Part shown: piece by piece, positions 16,273 to 24,679 of the stretch | Position numbering within the stretch: position 1 is the stretch's first letter | Layout: each line of letters opens with the position of its first letter | NCBI GenBank assembly: GCA_027943745.1 | Contig: AP025763.1 | Coordinates: 1,550,001 to 1,614,000, forward strand | Reading direction: 5' to 3' | Source of the DNA: Neptuniibacter victor | GTDB taxonomy: Bacteria; Pseudomonadota; Gammaproteobacteria; Pseudomonadales; Balneatricaceae | DNA: 64,000 bases | The notes under the pieces: generated by a model | Seen by the model: the letters and a program-made list of their open reading frames with translations, nothing else | Databases searched by the model: none | What the model was told of the DNA's origin: nothing | Position numbers and translations under genes: made by a program

Positions 16273-17151
16273 ATGGCTGCCGTAACTAAGCTGGCTTATA
16301 TGGGCTTTAATGTTGCCAATTTTGATGATTGGCGCACGATTATGTTTGATATTCTAGGGCTAGAGCAACGTGCTGATAGTGCCCCAGATCGTTTGAAATT
16401 GCGCTATGACGAATACCATCACCGTTTTACATTTATTGAAAACGATCATGACAGTGTTGCGTTTGTCGGCTGGGAAGTCGATACGATCGATCAATTCAAT
16501 GAGATGTACACCCATTTGTCAGATTTAGGCCTTGGTGTTGAGCTCGCTTCCGAGGCAGACAAGCAGGATAGAATGGTGCTGGAGCTGATGAAGTTTAAAG
16601 GCCCTGACAACGTAGCTTACGAAATTTGTTTCTCGCCTTTCCATGATAACCAGCCTTATACACCAAGCTGCCCGAGATTCGGTGGTTTTAATACCGGTGA
16701 CTTAGGCTTAGGTCACATACTTTATTGTCATGAAGATCCTAAAGAAGCGGTGGAGTTTTATCGCAAAGCTTTGGGGATGAAGATTTCAGATTACATCCAT
16801 TGGGACGAAGCGAAAGCGACCTTTATGCACTGTAATCCTCGTCATCATTCCATTGCGGTCTGCAATCCGTGTTTTGGCACGGGAGCTGGTGAACTAAATC
16901 ACTTCATGCTTCAGGCTGAAAATATCGATGACGTTGGGCGTGCTTATGATCGAGTGGAGGAGCTAAACGTACCTCTAGTGTTGACGCTGGGTAAGCATAC
17001 CAATGACAAAATGACCTCCTTCTACATGATTACCCCAGCCGGTTTTGCGATCGAATATGGCTACGGTGGCGAAGAGATTACAGATTACGATAATTGGAAT
17101 ATCGAGCTGTATAACGCACCTAAAATTTGGGGTCATAACCTCGTCGAATAA
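16273..17151 (+). CDS. Type I extradiol ring-cleavage dioxygenase (BphC family)
   Basis: 292-aa two-domain vicinal-oxygen-chelate enzyme that opens catechols next to the diol. Fe(II) ligands are H148 (GLGHILYC), H210 (ELNHFML) and E261 (FAIEYGYGG). Second-sphere residues match BphC: H192 (HHSIAV), H242 (GKHTND) and Y251 (SFYM). Length is the usual one for the two-domain class, active for 2,3-dihydroxybiphenyl-type and other 3-substituted catechols. This differs from the LigAB-type CarB enzymes that normally accompany CarAa. It supplies the substrate of the two hydrolases upstream. The catechol side chain is unknown. Confidence 0.9.
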   Translation: MAAVTKLAYMGFNVANFDDWRTIMFDILGLEQRADSAPDRLKLRYDEYHHRFTFIENDHDSVAFVGWEVDTIDQFNEMYTHLSDLGLGVELASEADKQDRMVLELMKFKGPDNVAYEICFSPFHDNQPYTPSCPRFGGFNTGDLGLGHILYCHEDPKEAVEFYRKALGMKISDYIHWDEAKATFMHCNPRHHSIAVCNPCFGTGAGELNHFMLQAENIDDVGRAYDRVEELNVPLVLTLGKHTNDKMTSFYMITPAGFAIEYGYGGEEITDYDNWNIELYNAPKIWGHNLVE

Positions 17152-17181
17152 ATAGACTCATTGAGTGACGCTTGCACTCTT

Positions 17182-17207
17182 GGCACCCCTTGGGTGCCCT
17201 TTTTATT
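17182..17207 (+). terminator. Intrinsic terminator-like hairpin inside the catabolic cluster
   Basis: A perfect 7-bp stem GGCACCC-CTT-GGGTGCC is followed by CTTTTTATT. It lies between the extradiol dioxygenase and the hydratase gene and may partly separate upper-pathway from lower-pathway transcription. Confidence 0.7.
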
Positions 17208-17234
17208 ACTTCCCTTTGGGAAATAGGGTGATTT

Positions 17235-18020
17235 ATGAATCAAGAACAGAGACAAGGCTGTGCAAGGCAGCTATATGCGGCATTACGTGAACGTAAAGCG
17301 ATCAAACCGTTGACTGATAGCTACCCCGATATGAGCGTTGAAGATGCTTATCATATTTCAACTGCACTGCTTGAGATGCGTAAAGCTGATGGCGAAGTAG
17401 TTATTGGGAAAAAAATAGGTATTACCTCTGACGTTGTTCAGAAAATGTTGAATGTTGATCAGCCTGATTTTGGTTATCTAACGGATCGCATGGCCTTCAG
17501 CCAAGGGGCAGAGATGCCTATTAGTAAAGAGCTGATGCAGCCCAAAGCAGAGGGCGAGATCGCCTTTGTGCTTAAGCACGATCTGATGGGACCGGGCGTT
17601 ACAACATCGCATGTGATTGCGGCGACTGATTTCGTTGTCCCTTGCTTTGAAATAGTCGATTCACGCATCGAAAACTGGCAGATCAAGATTCAAGATACGG
17701 TGGCTGATAACGCCTCTTGCGGGTTGTTTGTATTGGGTGATACGGCGGTAAGCCCCCGTGATGTTGATTTAAGAACCTGCGGCATGGTCGTTGAGAAAAA
17801 TGGCAAGGTGATCTCCACGGGTGCAGGTGCCGCTGCGTTAGGTAGCCCTGTTAATGCCGTTGCTTGGTTAGCAAATACCCTTGGTGAGTTTGGTATCCCA
17901 CTTAAAGCAGGTGAAGTCATTTTATCGGGCTCCCTTGTTCCACTTGAGCCGGTTCAAGCTGGTGACTTTATGACCGTCAGCATCGGCGGTATCGGTTCTG
18001 CATCTGTACGTTTCACTTAA
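17235..18020 (+). CDS. 2-hydroxypenta-2,4-dienoate (2-keto-4-pentenoate) hydratase
   Basis: 261-aa member of the MhpD/BphH/DmpE family, adding water to 2-hydroxypenta-2,4-dienoate to give 4-hydroxy-2-oxovalerate. Family features seen are GKKIGITSDVVQKMLNV, the acidic metal-site region PKAEGEIAFVL near 95-105, and PCFEIVDSRI. First of three consecutive genes for the standard lower meta-pathway. The length is as expected. Confidence 0.92.
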   Translation: MNQEQRQGCARQLYAALRERKAIKPLTDSYPDMSVEDAYHISTALLEMRKADGEVVIGKKIGITSDVVQKMLNVDQPDFGYLTDRMAFSQGAEMPISKELMQPKAEGEIAFVLKHDLMGPGVTTSHVIAATDFVVPCFEIVDSRIENWQIKIQDTVADNASCGLFVLGDTAVSPRDVDLRTCGMVVEKNGKVISTGAGAAALGSPVNAVAWLANTLGEFGIPLKAGEVILSGSLVPLEPVQAGDFMTVSIGGIGSASVRFT

Positions 18021-18050
18021 GCCGATTGCACAGCGATTAAGGAATTAGAT

Positions 18051-18962
18051 ATGAGTAAAAAACTAAGAGCGGTCATTATCGGCCCAGGTAATATCGGCAC
18101 CGACTTGCTGATGAAAATGCAACGTTCAGATTGGATAGAACCGGTTTGGATGGTAGGTATTGATCCAGAATCTGAAGGTTTAAAACGTGCCGAAAGCATG
18201 GGGATTAAAACCTCCAGTACCGGTATTGATGGCATGCTGGATCAAGTGATTGCCGATGATATTCGTGTTGCTTTTGATGCTACGTCAGCTTACGTGCACG
18301 CTGAAAATAGCCGTAAGCTCAATGAACTTGGCGTCATTATGGTGGATCTGACACCTGCGGCGATAGGCCCTTTCTGTGTACCACCCGTCAATCTTAAGCA
18401 GCATGCGTCTCAACTCGAGATGAACGTCAATATGGTGACCTGTGGCGGCCAAGCGACTATTCCGATGGTTGCCGCTGTCTCTCAAGTACAAGATGTGGAA
18501 TACGGTGAAATCGTTGCGACCGTTTCGTCACGCTCCATCGGTCCAGGTACACGTCAAAATATCGATGAGTTCACCCGTACGACTGCCGGTGCAGTTGAGG
18601 CCGTGGGCGGTGCGGATAGAGGTAAGGCGATTATTATCGTTAACCCCGCAGAACCACCGTTGATGATGCGCGATACGATCCACTGCTTAACCAAAGAAAC
18701 ACCGGATCAAGACGCGATCACCGCTTCTGTTAAAAATATGGTGAAAGAGGTCCAAAAATACGTACCGGGTTACAAACTCGTGAATGGTCCTATTTTCGAT
18801 GGCAATAAAGTCTCTGTATTTATGGAAGTGGAAGGCTTAGGTGATTTCTTACCGAAGTATGCAGGTAACTTAGACATTATGACCGCAGCGGGCCTTCGCA
18901 CAGCAGAGATGTTTGCTGAAGAAGCACACAACGGAACAATCACTTTACCGGCACGCGGCTAA
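18051..18962 (+). CDS. Acetaldehyde dehydrogenase (acylating)
   Basis: 303-aa DmpF/BphJ/MhpF family enzyme converting acetaldehyde, CoA and NAD+ to acetyl-CoA. It has the N-terminal Rossmann motif GPGNIGTDL, the catalytic cysteine in [12 protein letters not shown] (around residue 130), and the family C-terminus [15 protein letters not shown]. It works as a channelling complex with the aldolase encoded 14 nt downstream. Confidence 0.95.
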   Translation: MSKKLRAVIIGPGNIGTDLLMKMQRSDWIEPVWMVGIDPESEGLKRAESMGIKTSSTGIDGMLDQVIADDIRVAFDATSAYVHAENSRKLNELGVIMVDLTPAAIGPFCVPPVNLKQHASQLEMNVNMVTCGGQATIPMVAAVSQVQDVEYGEIVATVSSRSIGPGTRQNIDEFTRTTAGAVEAVGGADRGKAIIIVNPAEPPLMMRDTIHCLTKETPDQDAITASVKNMVKEVQKYVPGYKLVNGPIFDGNKVSVFMEVEGLGDFLPKYAGNLDIMTAAGLRTAEMFAEEAHNGTITLPARG

Positions 18963-18976
18963 GCGGAGGAATAATC

Positions 18977-20005
18977 ATGGATTTAACAGGTAAGAAAGTA
19001 ACCCTCCACGACATGAGCCTGCGTGATGGTATGCACGCTAAACAGCACCAACTGTCACTCGAGCAGATGGTCGCTATCTCAACGGGGCTGGACGAAGCGG
19101 GTATCCCATTAATCGAAGTCACCCACGGTGATGGTTTGGGCGGCGCCTCTTTAAACTACGGTTTCCCTGCCCACACCGATGAGGAATACCTCAACGCTGT
19201 TGTGCCGAAAATGAAGAACGCGAAAATATCAGCGCTTCTACTGCCAGGCATCGGAACGGTCGACCATCTTAAAATGGCACGTGACTGCGGCGTTAATACG
19301 ATTCGTGTTGCGACACACTGCACCGAAGCAGACGTTTCTGAACAGCATATCGGCATGGCAGCCAAGATGGAGATGGATACCGTCGGCTTCCTAATGATGG
19401 CGCATATGGTCTCCCCTGAGAAAGTGCTTGAGCAAGCCAAGCTGATGGAAAGCTACGGCGCTAACTGCATTTACTGTACAGACTCCGCGGGTTACATGTT
19501 GCCCGATGAGGTCACTGAGAAGATCGGTCTGTTACGTTCTGAGTTGAATGCGAATACCGAGATTGGTTTTCATGGCCATCACAATATGGGCATGGCGATT
19601 GCGAACTCATTAGCGGCGATGGATGCGGGTGCTAACCGTATTGATGGATCGGTTGCAGGTTTAGGTGCGGGTGCGGGTAATACGCCACTGGAAGTATTTG
19701 TTGCTGTCCTTGATCGCATGCAAGCAAACCACGGTGTTGATCTATACAAAATTATGGATGTTGCAGAAGACTTGGTTGTACCACTGATGGATCAACCGAT
19801 CCGTGTAGACCGTGACGCCTTAACGCTAGGTTATGCCGGTGTGTACAGTTCATTCCTGCTGTTTGCACAGCGCGCAGAAGCTAAATATGGCATCCAAGCA
19901 CGCGATATTTTAGTTGAGCTTGGTCGCCGTGGCACCGTTGGTGGTCAGGAAGATATGATTGAAGACTTAGCGCTGACAATGGCTAAAGATAAAGGGTTGA
20001 TCTAA
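18977..20005 (+). CDS. 4-hydroxy-2-oxovalerate aldolase
   Basis: 342-aa DmpG/BphI/MhpE-type class II aldolase that splits 4-hydroxy-2-oxovalerate into pyruvate and acetaldehyde. [15 protein letters not shown] at the N-terminus holds the catalytic Arg and a metal-ligand Asp, and [11 protein letters not shown] carries the metal-binding His pair. [12 protein letters not shown] is also characteristic. GAGGAATAATC precedes the ATG. Its stop overlaps the AzoR-like start by one base (TAATG). Confidence 0.95.
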   Translation: MDLTGKKVTLHDMSLRDGMHAKQHQLSLEQMVAISTGLDEAGIPLIEVTHGDGLGGASLNYGFPAHTDEEYLNAVVPKMKNAKISALLLPGIGTVDHLKMARDCGVNTIRVATHCTEADVSEQHIGMAAKMEMDTVGFLMMAHMVSPEKVLEQAKLMESYGANCIYCTDSAGYMLPDEVTEKIGLLRSELNANTEIGFHGHHNMGMAIANSLAAMDAGANRIDGSVAGLGAGAGNTPLEVFVAVLDRMQANHGVDLYKIMDVAEDLVVPLMDQPIRVDRDALTLGYAGVYSSFLLFAQRAEAKYGIQARDILVELGRRGTVGGQEDMIEDLALTMAKDKGLI

Positions 20006-20631
20006 TGACCCGTGCTTTGGTCATTGATTCGAGTAGCCGGACCTTAGGTTCGGTTACTCGGACGTTAACACAGAAGTTTAGCGCAGGCTTTTCCCAGAAG
20101 TACGGTGAAGAGAGTGTTGTGTATAGAGACCTGGTTAAATCTTCGGTACCGCATCTATCTGCGGATACGATAGAAGGTTTCTTCTCTCTACAGCCAACCT
20201 ACCGTGCTAAACGGGCGACAGTACTATCTGACTTGTTGGTTGATGAGTTTCTTCAAGCCGATGTGATTTGCATAGGGGTTGCGGTCTATAACTTTAACAT
20301 TCCTTCTAGCCTGAAAGCGTATATTGACCAAATTGTGCGTATCGGGAAGACATTCCGTAAGCAGGGTGACGGTCGATTGGAAGGGTTATGCCAAAACAAG
20401 AAACTGATTATTCTGTACAGTATGGGTGGGATGTACCAAGACACTGAGATGGATTTCATCAAGCCTTATTTTAAGGCGCTTGCAGGCTTTATTGGCATAA
20501 GTGATGTGGAGTTTATCGCAATTGAGGGGACGTCTCGTTTAGGCTTTAAGCTAGAGGAGCATATAGAAGAAAGTACTATGCGAATAGAAACGCTTCTAGA
20601 CTTAGGGAATAGTGAAGTTGAGCATGCCTAG
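20005..20631 (+). CDS. AzoR-like FMN-dependent NAD(P)H oxidoreductase
   Basis: 208-aa flavodoxin-fold protein of the AzoR/quinone reductase family. It begins ALVIDSSSR, the usual FMN phosphate-loop region, and carries VAVYNFNIPSSLKAYIDQIVR and YSMGGMY, the flavin-ring contacts of AzoR enzymes. These enzymes reduce quinones and azo dyes by two electrons. Here a protective role against quinones formed from catechols is plausible. It is last in the plus-strand cluster, translationally coupled to the aldolase. Function within the pathway is inferred only. Confidence 0.85.
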   Translation: MTRALVIDSSSRTLGSVTRTLTQKFSAGFSQKYGEESVVYRDLVKSSVPHLSADTIEGFFSLQPTYRAKRATVLSDLLVDEFLQADVICIGVAVYNFNIPSSLKAYIDQIVRIGKTFRKQGDGRLEGLCQNKKLIILYSMGGMYQDTEMDFIKPYFKALAGFIGISDVEFIAIEGTSRLGFKLEEHIEESTMRIETLLDLGNSEVEHA

Positions 20632-20642
20632 GGCATGCTCAA
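20618..20642. terminator. Strong hairpin enclosing the stop codon of the AzoR-like gene
   Basis: An 11-bp perfect stem TTGAGCATGCC / GGCATGCTCAA has a 3-nt loop TAG, which is the gene's stop codon. No U-tract follows on either strand. It lies between convergent genes and likely marks the transcript end or protects it. Confidence 0.6.
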
Positions 20643-20663
20643 TACTTTCGGATATTTTAAAAA

Positions 20664-21221
20664 TTATTCGTCATCTTCAAGTGGGCTGGCGTAGGTTGCC
20701 GCTATTCGGCCCGCTTCATCATAAATACCCGTTAAGAGACTGATGAGTTTCGCTGCTTCAGCCATTTTTTCGTCAACGCGATCAATGCTAGAGGTTTGCG
20801 TGGTCAGAAGTGATTCACGAAGCTCCGCATAGCGGTTGATTTTTACACGTCCCGCTTCGGTCATAGAGTAGTTATAAATCTTACTATTTGACTCTTTATC
20901 CTTGCTAATGAGTTCCAAGCTAACAAGTTTACGGAGGCTGTACTGTATGTTCGGAATATCATCGCGGTTAAGTAATCGCGCAATAATCGTCACGGGTTTA
21001 GGACGATCCTGCATGCGAATAACATTTAGAATGATGAGTTCTTGGTAGGTTAAGTTACCGAGTCCCGCAGTGCTGCCAATTTGTAAGCAGTAGCGTTGAA
21101 ATGCTTCGTGAAAACGTAAGAGGGACCATTCAAATTCAGTGGTAATGGCATTGTGTTCGTTGCCACCTAAATGCCAGCTTCTATATAGACTTGTATCGTT
21201 CATTAGGGTTTTCTTATTCAT
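20664..21221 (-). CDS. Winged-helix (MarR-like) transcriptional regulator
   Basis: 185-aa DNA-binding protein. Residues about 60-125 form a winged helix: LTYQELIILNVIRM, then TIIARLLNRDDIPNIQYSLRKLVSLELISKD and a wing near KIYNYSMTEAGR. It ends in a helical segment suited to dimerisation and an acidic tail. This belongs to the PF13463-like group close to MarR. It faces the aromatic cluster's end and is the local candidate for binding the 22-bp palindromes, whose symmetry suits a MarR-type dimer. The ATG at 21221 is used; an internal ATG at 21203 is also possible and neither has a good ribosome site. Confidence 0.8.
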   Translation of the reverse strand: MNKKTLMNDTSLYRSWHLGGNEHNAITTEFEWSLLRFHEAFQRYCLQIGSTAGLGNLTYQELIILNVIRMQDRPKPVTIIARLLNRDDIPNIQYSLRKLVSLELISKDKESNSKIYNYSMTEAGRVKINRYAELRESLLTTQTSSIDRVDEKMAEAAKLISLLTGIYDEAGRIAATYASPLEDDE

Positions 21222-21421
21222 TATGTGGACCCACTAACGTTGTTAGAATAACTGAAATTTAATTAAAAATTGCTAAACTGAGATTAACGTTAAGTGGTAT
21301 TTTTGACAAGATTATCATGATAACAAAGCGATTATATAGAGTGCTTTGAGCTAGATCAAAGATTGCTTATCGATTAATAATTGATTGACTGTTCATTCTT
21401 TGCTGAAGCAATCCTTAAATA
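21222..21421. promoter_or_regulatory. Control region of the winged-helix gene
   Basis: Contains CTAACGTTGTTAG (21234-21246) and the perfect palindrome TTAACGTTAA (21284-21293). They sit within a wider inverted repeat, CCACTAACGTT (21231-21241) against AACGTTAAGTGG (21286-21297). A weak match (14 of 22) to the shared palindrome lies at 21252-21273. Autoregulation is plausible. Confidence 0.4.
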
Positions 21422-22606
21422 CTAAGGGATACGCCACTCATTACCCTTTAGCGTGTTGGTGTGGGTTAACAGTGTAATCGCTTTATCAGGTAGGGGATAA
21501 ATTGAGCTGCCTTCCTCAATGATGATTATGTCAGCCATTAAAGAAAGGGCGATAAATGCAGCGCCGTTTCCTCGTTTGTTAACTTTGACACGAACCCGCA
21601 CACCCGATTCTGATAGGTAGCGAAGTAGCTTCATACACAACCCTAAATAGCGTGAGTAACCTTTTTGCTCATTCAAAAATGAAAACTGTTGTTCGCAGTT
21701 ACCCATGATAAGGGGGAGTTTATTGAGCGTTAGGGCCCCCTTATGACCGCTATGATCGGTAAGGTAGGGCAGTAGTTGTTCGATGAAACCAAAGAGTTCA
21801 CTGCAGCCTATCTCCGTAGCTTCCTGAAAACCTAAAGTAGATTTACTTGTTTGGTTTTTAGAAGGGGATTGTGTAGGAGATAGTTCAGGGAATTGTGTAG
21901 GCAGACAGGCAGGCGTTAGCGCAGCATATTTATCTTCTAAGTAACAAGCTTCAAGCTCTTTAAACTCGGCCATTAATGACTGTTGAGTAAGGGGCTGGTG
22001 TTGTAGCGTTAAAATAAGATCTCGCTGCTGCATCATGGATGCAGGAAGGAGAGCGAAAACCTCTTTATTCATCACCCTAAATGGAGCCGAGTAGAAAAGA
22101 GAATTCAAGCGACTGTTCGATGGGTTTAAATGCTGAATGACTTTTTCGCCTGATACACCAGACCGCCCCTGAGGGTACCCAAGTACATACTGACAGCTTG
22201 ATGCTAGTAAATAAGCACCGCCGTAACACCCGACTTCAGTTCCAAGGATCGCGATGGTGGCTATAGCGTGCTTAGTACGAAGATGAAGAAGCCGCTTAAT
22301 CAATTTTGCAGTTGCTTTCATCGCTCGCCAGCTTTGCTTTAAGTCAATTCCGGCAGAGTCTATACAGAGAATAATGCGCGTTACTGAATCGTTCTCTGCT
22401 TTGATTAAAAACGTAGTAAGTTCGTCTGCTAATTCGGATGTAATACAACCATGAGCAATACGGCTATCATTAGCCCATATCGCGGTCGTTTCATCGTTAT
22501 GGTGGCCGATCCAGCTAAAGCTAATATCTGAACGTTCAAACTGGCCATCTGACGATATCGATAGGGCTAACTTCTCAGCTTGCGCTTGGTTTGCATTCGT
22601 TGTCAT
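21422..22606 (-). CDS. MdcD-MdcE (malonate decarboxylase beta/gamma)-like fusion protein
   Basis: 394-aa protein with two crotonase/carboxyltransferase-like halves. The first (about 45-190) has ILCIDSAGIDLKQS, GTEVGCYGGAYLLASSC and GRSGVSGEKVI, as in the MdcD beta subunit. The second (about 275-390) has LIMGNCEQQFSFLNE, GNGAAFIALSLMAD and an IYPLPDKA block, as in the MdcE gamma subunit. A low-complexity linker rich in Pro, Ser, Gln and Thr joins them. In known systems these subunits decarboxylate malonyl-S-ACP, but no MdcA transferase or MdcC carrier gene is present here. Its start overlaps the stop of malonyl-CoA decarboxylase by one base. It is divergent, so function is uncertain; a malonyl-thioester enzyme or accessory is likely. 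Confidence 0.65.
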   Translation of the reverse strand: MTTNANQAQAEKLALSISSDGQFERSDISFSWIGHHNDETTAIWANDSRIAHGCITSELADELTTFLIKAENDSVTRIILCIDSAGIDLKQSWRAMKATAKLIKRLLHLRTKHAIATIAILGTEVGCYGGAYLLASSCQYVLGYPQGRSGVSGEKVIQHLNPSNSRLNSLFYSAPFRVMNKEVFALLPASMMQQRDLILTLQHQPLTQQSLMAEFKELEACYLEDKYAALTPACLPTQFPELSPTQSPSKNQTSKSTLGFQEATEIGCSELFGFIEQLLPYLTDHSGHKGALTLNKLPLIMGNCEQQFSFLNEQKGYSRYLGLCMKLLRYLSESGVRVRVKVNKRGNGAAFIALSLMADIIIIEEGSSIYPLPDKAITLLTHTNTLKGNEWRIP

Positions 22607-23976
22607 TAGGAAAGCGCTCTTAAACGTTTTTTGTTTTTCTGTAGCTGAGGATGAACGTCAATGGTGCCTTTTTGTTTAAACTCTTCATGATTCATCTCGA
22701 CACGTTCTAAGTCGTATAAGTAATTAACCATAAGGCCTGCAGAGCTTTTCAAGCCGTAATTTTTACGGTTTCCAAAGGGGTTTATTCTATAGATGGAGGC
22801 ACCATTACTCAGGTGGAAGCGTGCGACAGGGTCATAAGGTTCACTTCCCCTTTTTACTTGTGTTAAGTAATACAAGCCCAGTTCGTTAAGAAAGCTAACC
22901 GTATCTTCGTGAGACTCATCCAGTCGATCGCTGCGGTCTTTTAATAACTCTGTTAATGAAAGTTCGGCATATCGTTTCTGTAGGCTGATCAGTAGAGGGC
23001 CAGCAATCTCTTGAAGCTCGTCTTCTGTGAGGTAGTTTTTATCTATGGACCTCGTTAACCCAGGTATAGGTGATAAGGTAGAAAAGTATTTGATATGCGG
23101 ACGTTCTGTTTGTATGTGCTGAACAACTTGTTTGATCAAAAAGTTACCGAATGAAATACCCCGTAACCCTGTCTGGCAATTTGAGATGGAGTAAAAGATG
23201 GCGGTGTTTGCTGCTGATAGGTCGGAAACCGGCTGTGCATGATTTAAAAACGGGTCAATTCGTTCGCTAATATCTGCCGTGAAACCCACTTGCACAAAGA
23301 TTAAGGGATCATCGGGTAGTGCCGGATGAAAGAACGCAAAGCAAGCACGGTCACCGGATAGTCTGCGCTTCAGATCAGCCCAGTCTTTTATTTCATGTAC
23401 TGCTTCATATTCAATGAGCCTTTCAAGAACATCAGCAGGGGTGTGCCAGTCGATCTCTTTAAATTCAAGAAACCCGCGGTTAAACCACGTTTCTAATGTT
23501 GTTTTAAGGTCAATATCAACCACTGAAAGCTCTGGATGAGTGGGCAGTAAATCCAGTAATTCACTTCTCATTTGAACGAGTGCGGGTGTGCCTGAACCCG
23601 GAATATTGAGAAGTTCGAACAACGTTTTTCTTCCGTCATTCAATGTTGCTTGCAGTTGTTTATAGGCTGTTTCAGCGTCGGCATCATTATCATTACTTAA
23701 TGCTAGCGCCAGCGAGCTTAGTTTCTCAAAGTCGGGTGATAGGTCAGAAGAAAGGTAGTGAAAAAAAGCAATTTTTTCATCACGTGATGACGCAGCGTAA
23801 CGGTCAAGAATTTGATGTGCCATTGCTAGGGCAGTTGCGTCACCTCGGTACGATAGCAGCGCTGTACAGTCATCTTGTAGTGAGTATTTCCCCTTAATAC
23901 GAGCAGGGTCTTCAGCGTTGAGTAGTTCTTTGCCTTTATCCGTAACTGAACCGATGAGTCTATTGATCCATTTCAT
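22606..23976 (-). CDS. matA: Malonyl-CoA decarboxylase
   Basis: 456-aa MCD/MatA family enzyme converting malonyl-CoA to acetyl-CoA and CO2. An N-terminal helical domain (about 1-170) precedes a GNAT-like catalytic domain, with CFAFFHPALPDDPLIFVQV, the Ser/Asn region FYSISNCQTGLRGISFGNFLIK and the FSTLSPIPGL segment, where the catalytic Ser and His regions lie. AHFHLSNGASIYRIN and GLMVNYLYD near the C-terminus match the family. Its start overlaps the GntR regulator by 17 nt and its end overlaps the MdcDE-like gene, so all three are one operon. With MatB it turns malonate into acetyl-CoA. Confidence 0.92.
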   Translation of the reverse strand: MKWINRLIGSVTDKGKELLNAEDPARIKGKYSLQDDCTALLSYRGDATALAMAHQILDRYAASSRDEKIAFFHYLSSDLSPDFEKLSSLALALSNDNDADAETAYKQLQATLNDGRKTLFELLNIPGSGTPALVQMRSELLDLLPTHPELSVVDIDLKTTLETWFNRGFLEFKEIDWHTPADVLERLIEYEAVHEIKDWADLKRRLSGDRACFAFFHPALPDDPLIFVQVGFTADISERIDPFLNHAQPVSDLSAANTAIFYSISNCQTGLRGISFGNFLIKQVVQHIQTERPHIKYFSTLSPIPGLTRSIDKNYLTEDELQEIAGPLLISLQKRYAELSLTELLKDRSDRLDESHEDTVSFLNELGLYYLTQVKRGSEPYDPVARFHLSNGASIYRINPFGNRKNYGLKSSAGLMVNYLYDLERVEMNHEEFKQKGTIDVHPQLQKNKKRLRALS

Positions 23977-24634
23977 TCGCTGCGCTCTCTTTCAACTTAG
24001 ATTTGAGGGCTAAGTATTGGTTATGGATATGTTGTGACATGGCTAGGTTAGCTCTAGCGCCATCTTTGTCGGCAATGGCATTGAGGATATCTCTATGCTC
24101 TTGCAGCGAATGCTGAAGTCGGGAGCCTAGTTTTAACTGTTTCTGTCGCGCAAGGCGGATAACGCGTGATAGATCGAGTGTTAGGCGTTCTAACTGTGAA
24201 TTGTTAGAAATACTTTTTAGCGCATCATGAAAGATAATGTTTTCTTCGTAATATGAAACAATATTTTCATTGGCGGCATGTTTTTCTAAATTCGCATGAA
24301 TATGGCGTAATCTGACGAGTTCTTCGTCGGTCACATTCTCTGCTGTTAATTGAGCGCAGTATCCTTCTAATAGAGCAACGATAGGAAAAAGCTCATCTAA
24401 CTCTTCAATGCTAATTTTCTTTACGTAACTTCCTTTACGGGGAACAAGCTCAACGAGGCCATCAGACGCAAGCACTTTAAGTGCTTCGCGGAGGGGAGTT
24501 CGGCTAATACCTAGTTCATCGCAGAGTTGCATTTCATCGATCCATTGCCCAGGTTCAAGCTGGCTGCTGTAGATCATTCTGGCAACAATTTCAGCCACTT
24601 CTTCGAAAAGTACTCTTCTTTTTATTAGATTCAT
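23960..24634 (-). CDS. GntR/FCD family transcriptional regulator, MatR-like
   Basis: 224-aa regulator with an N-terminal GntR winged helix (QLCDELGISRTPLREALKVLASDGLVELVPRKG region, 30-65) and a C-terminal all-helical FCD effector domain. The FCD acidic and His residues are visible in FHDALKSIS and in HRDILNAI. GntR repressors control malonate operons elsewhere (MatR), binding malonate or a derivative. It is divergent from matB and upstream of matA. The palindrome at 24680-24696 is its best candidate operator, and it may also recognise the 22-bp palindrome beside it. Confidence 0.87.
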   Translation of the reverse strand: MNLIKRRVLFEEVAEIVARMIYSSQLEPGQWIDEMQLCDELGISRTPLREALKVLASDGLVELVPRKGSYVKKISIEELDELFPIVALLEGYCAQLTAENVTDEELVRLRHIHANLEKHAANENIVSYYEENIIFHDALKSISNNSQLERLTLDLSRVIRLARQKQLKLGSRLQHSLQEHRDILNAIADKDGARANLAMSQHIHNQYLALKSKLKESAANEMDQ

Positions 24635-24651
24635 AGGTAATTGGCTTTAAA

Positions 24652-24673
24652 TTAAATTTCAATTGAAATTGCA
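24652..24673. promoter_or_regulatory. 22-bp palindromic operator-like element, copy C
   Basis: Carries the same 16-nt perfect core AATTTCAATTGAAATT (24655-24670) as the element before the Rieske oxygenase; over 22 nt the match is 19. A possible matB promoter TTAAAT (24652-24657), 17 nt, TGTAGT (24675-24680) would put the palindrome across the -35 box and spacer, as at the oxygenase promoter. Confidence 0.65.
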
Positions 24674-24679
24674 TTGTAG

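Noticed and set aside
21252-21273. Fourth copy of the 22-bp palindrome upstream of the winged-helix gene
   Set aside because: Only 14 of 22 positions match the perfect copy, in very AT-rich DNA, so it was not counted as a site.
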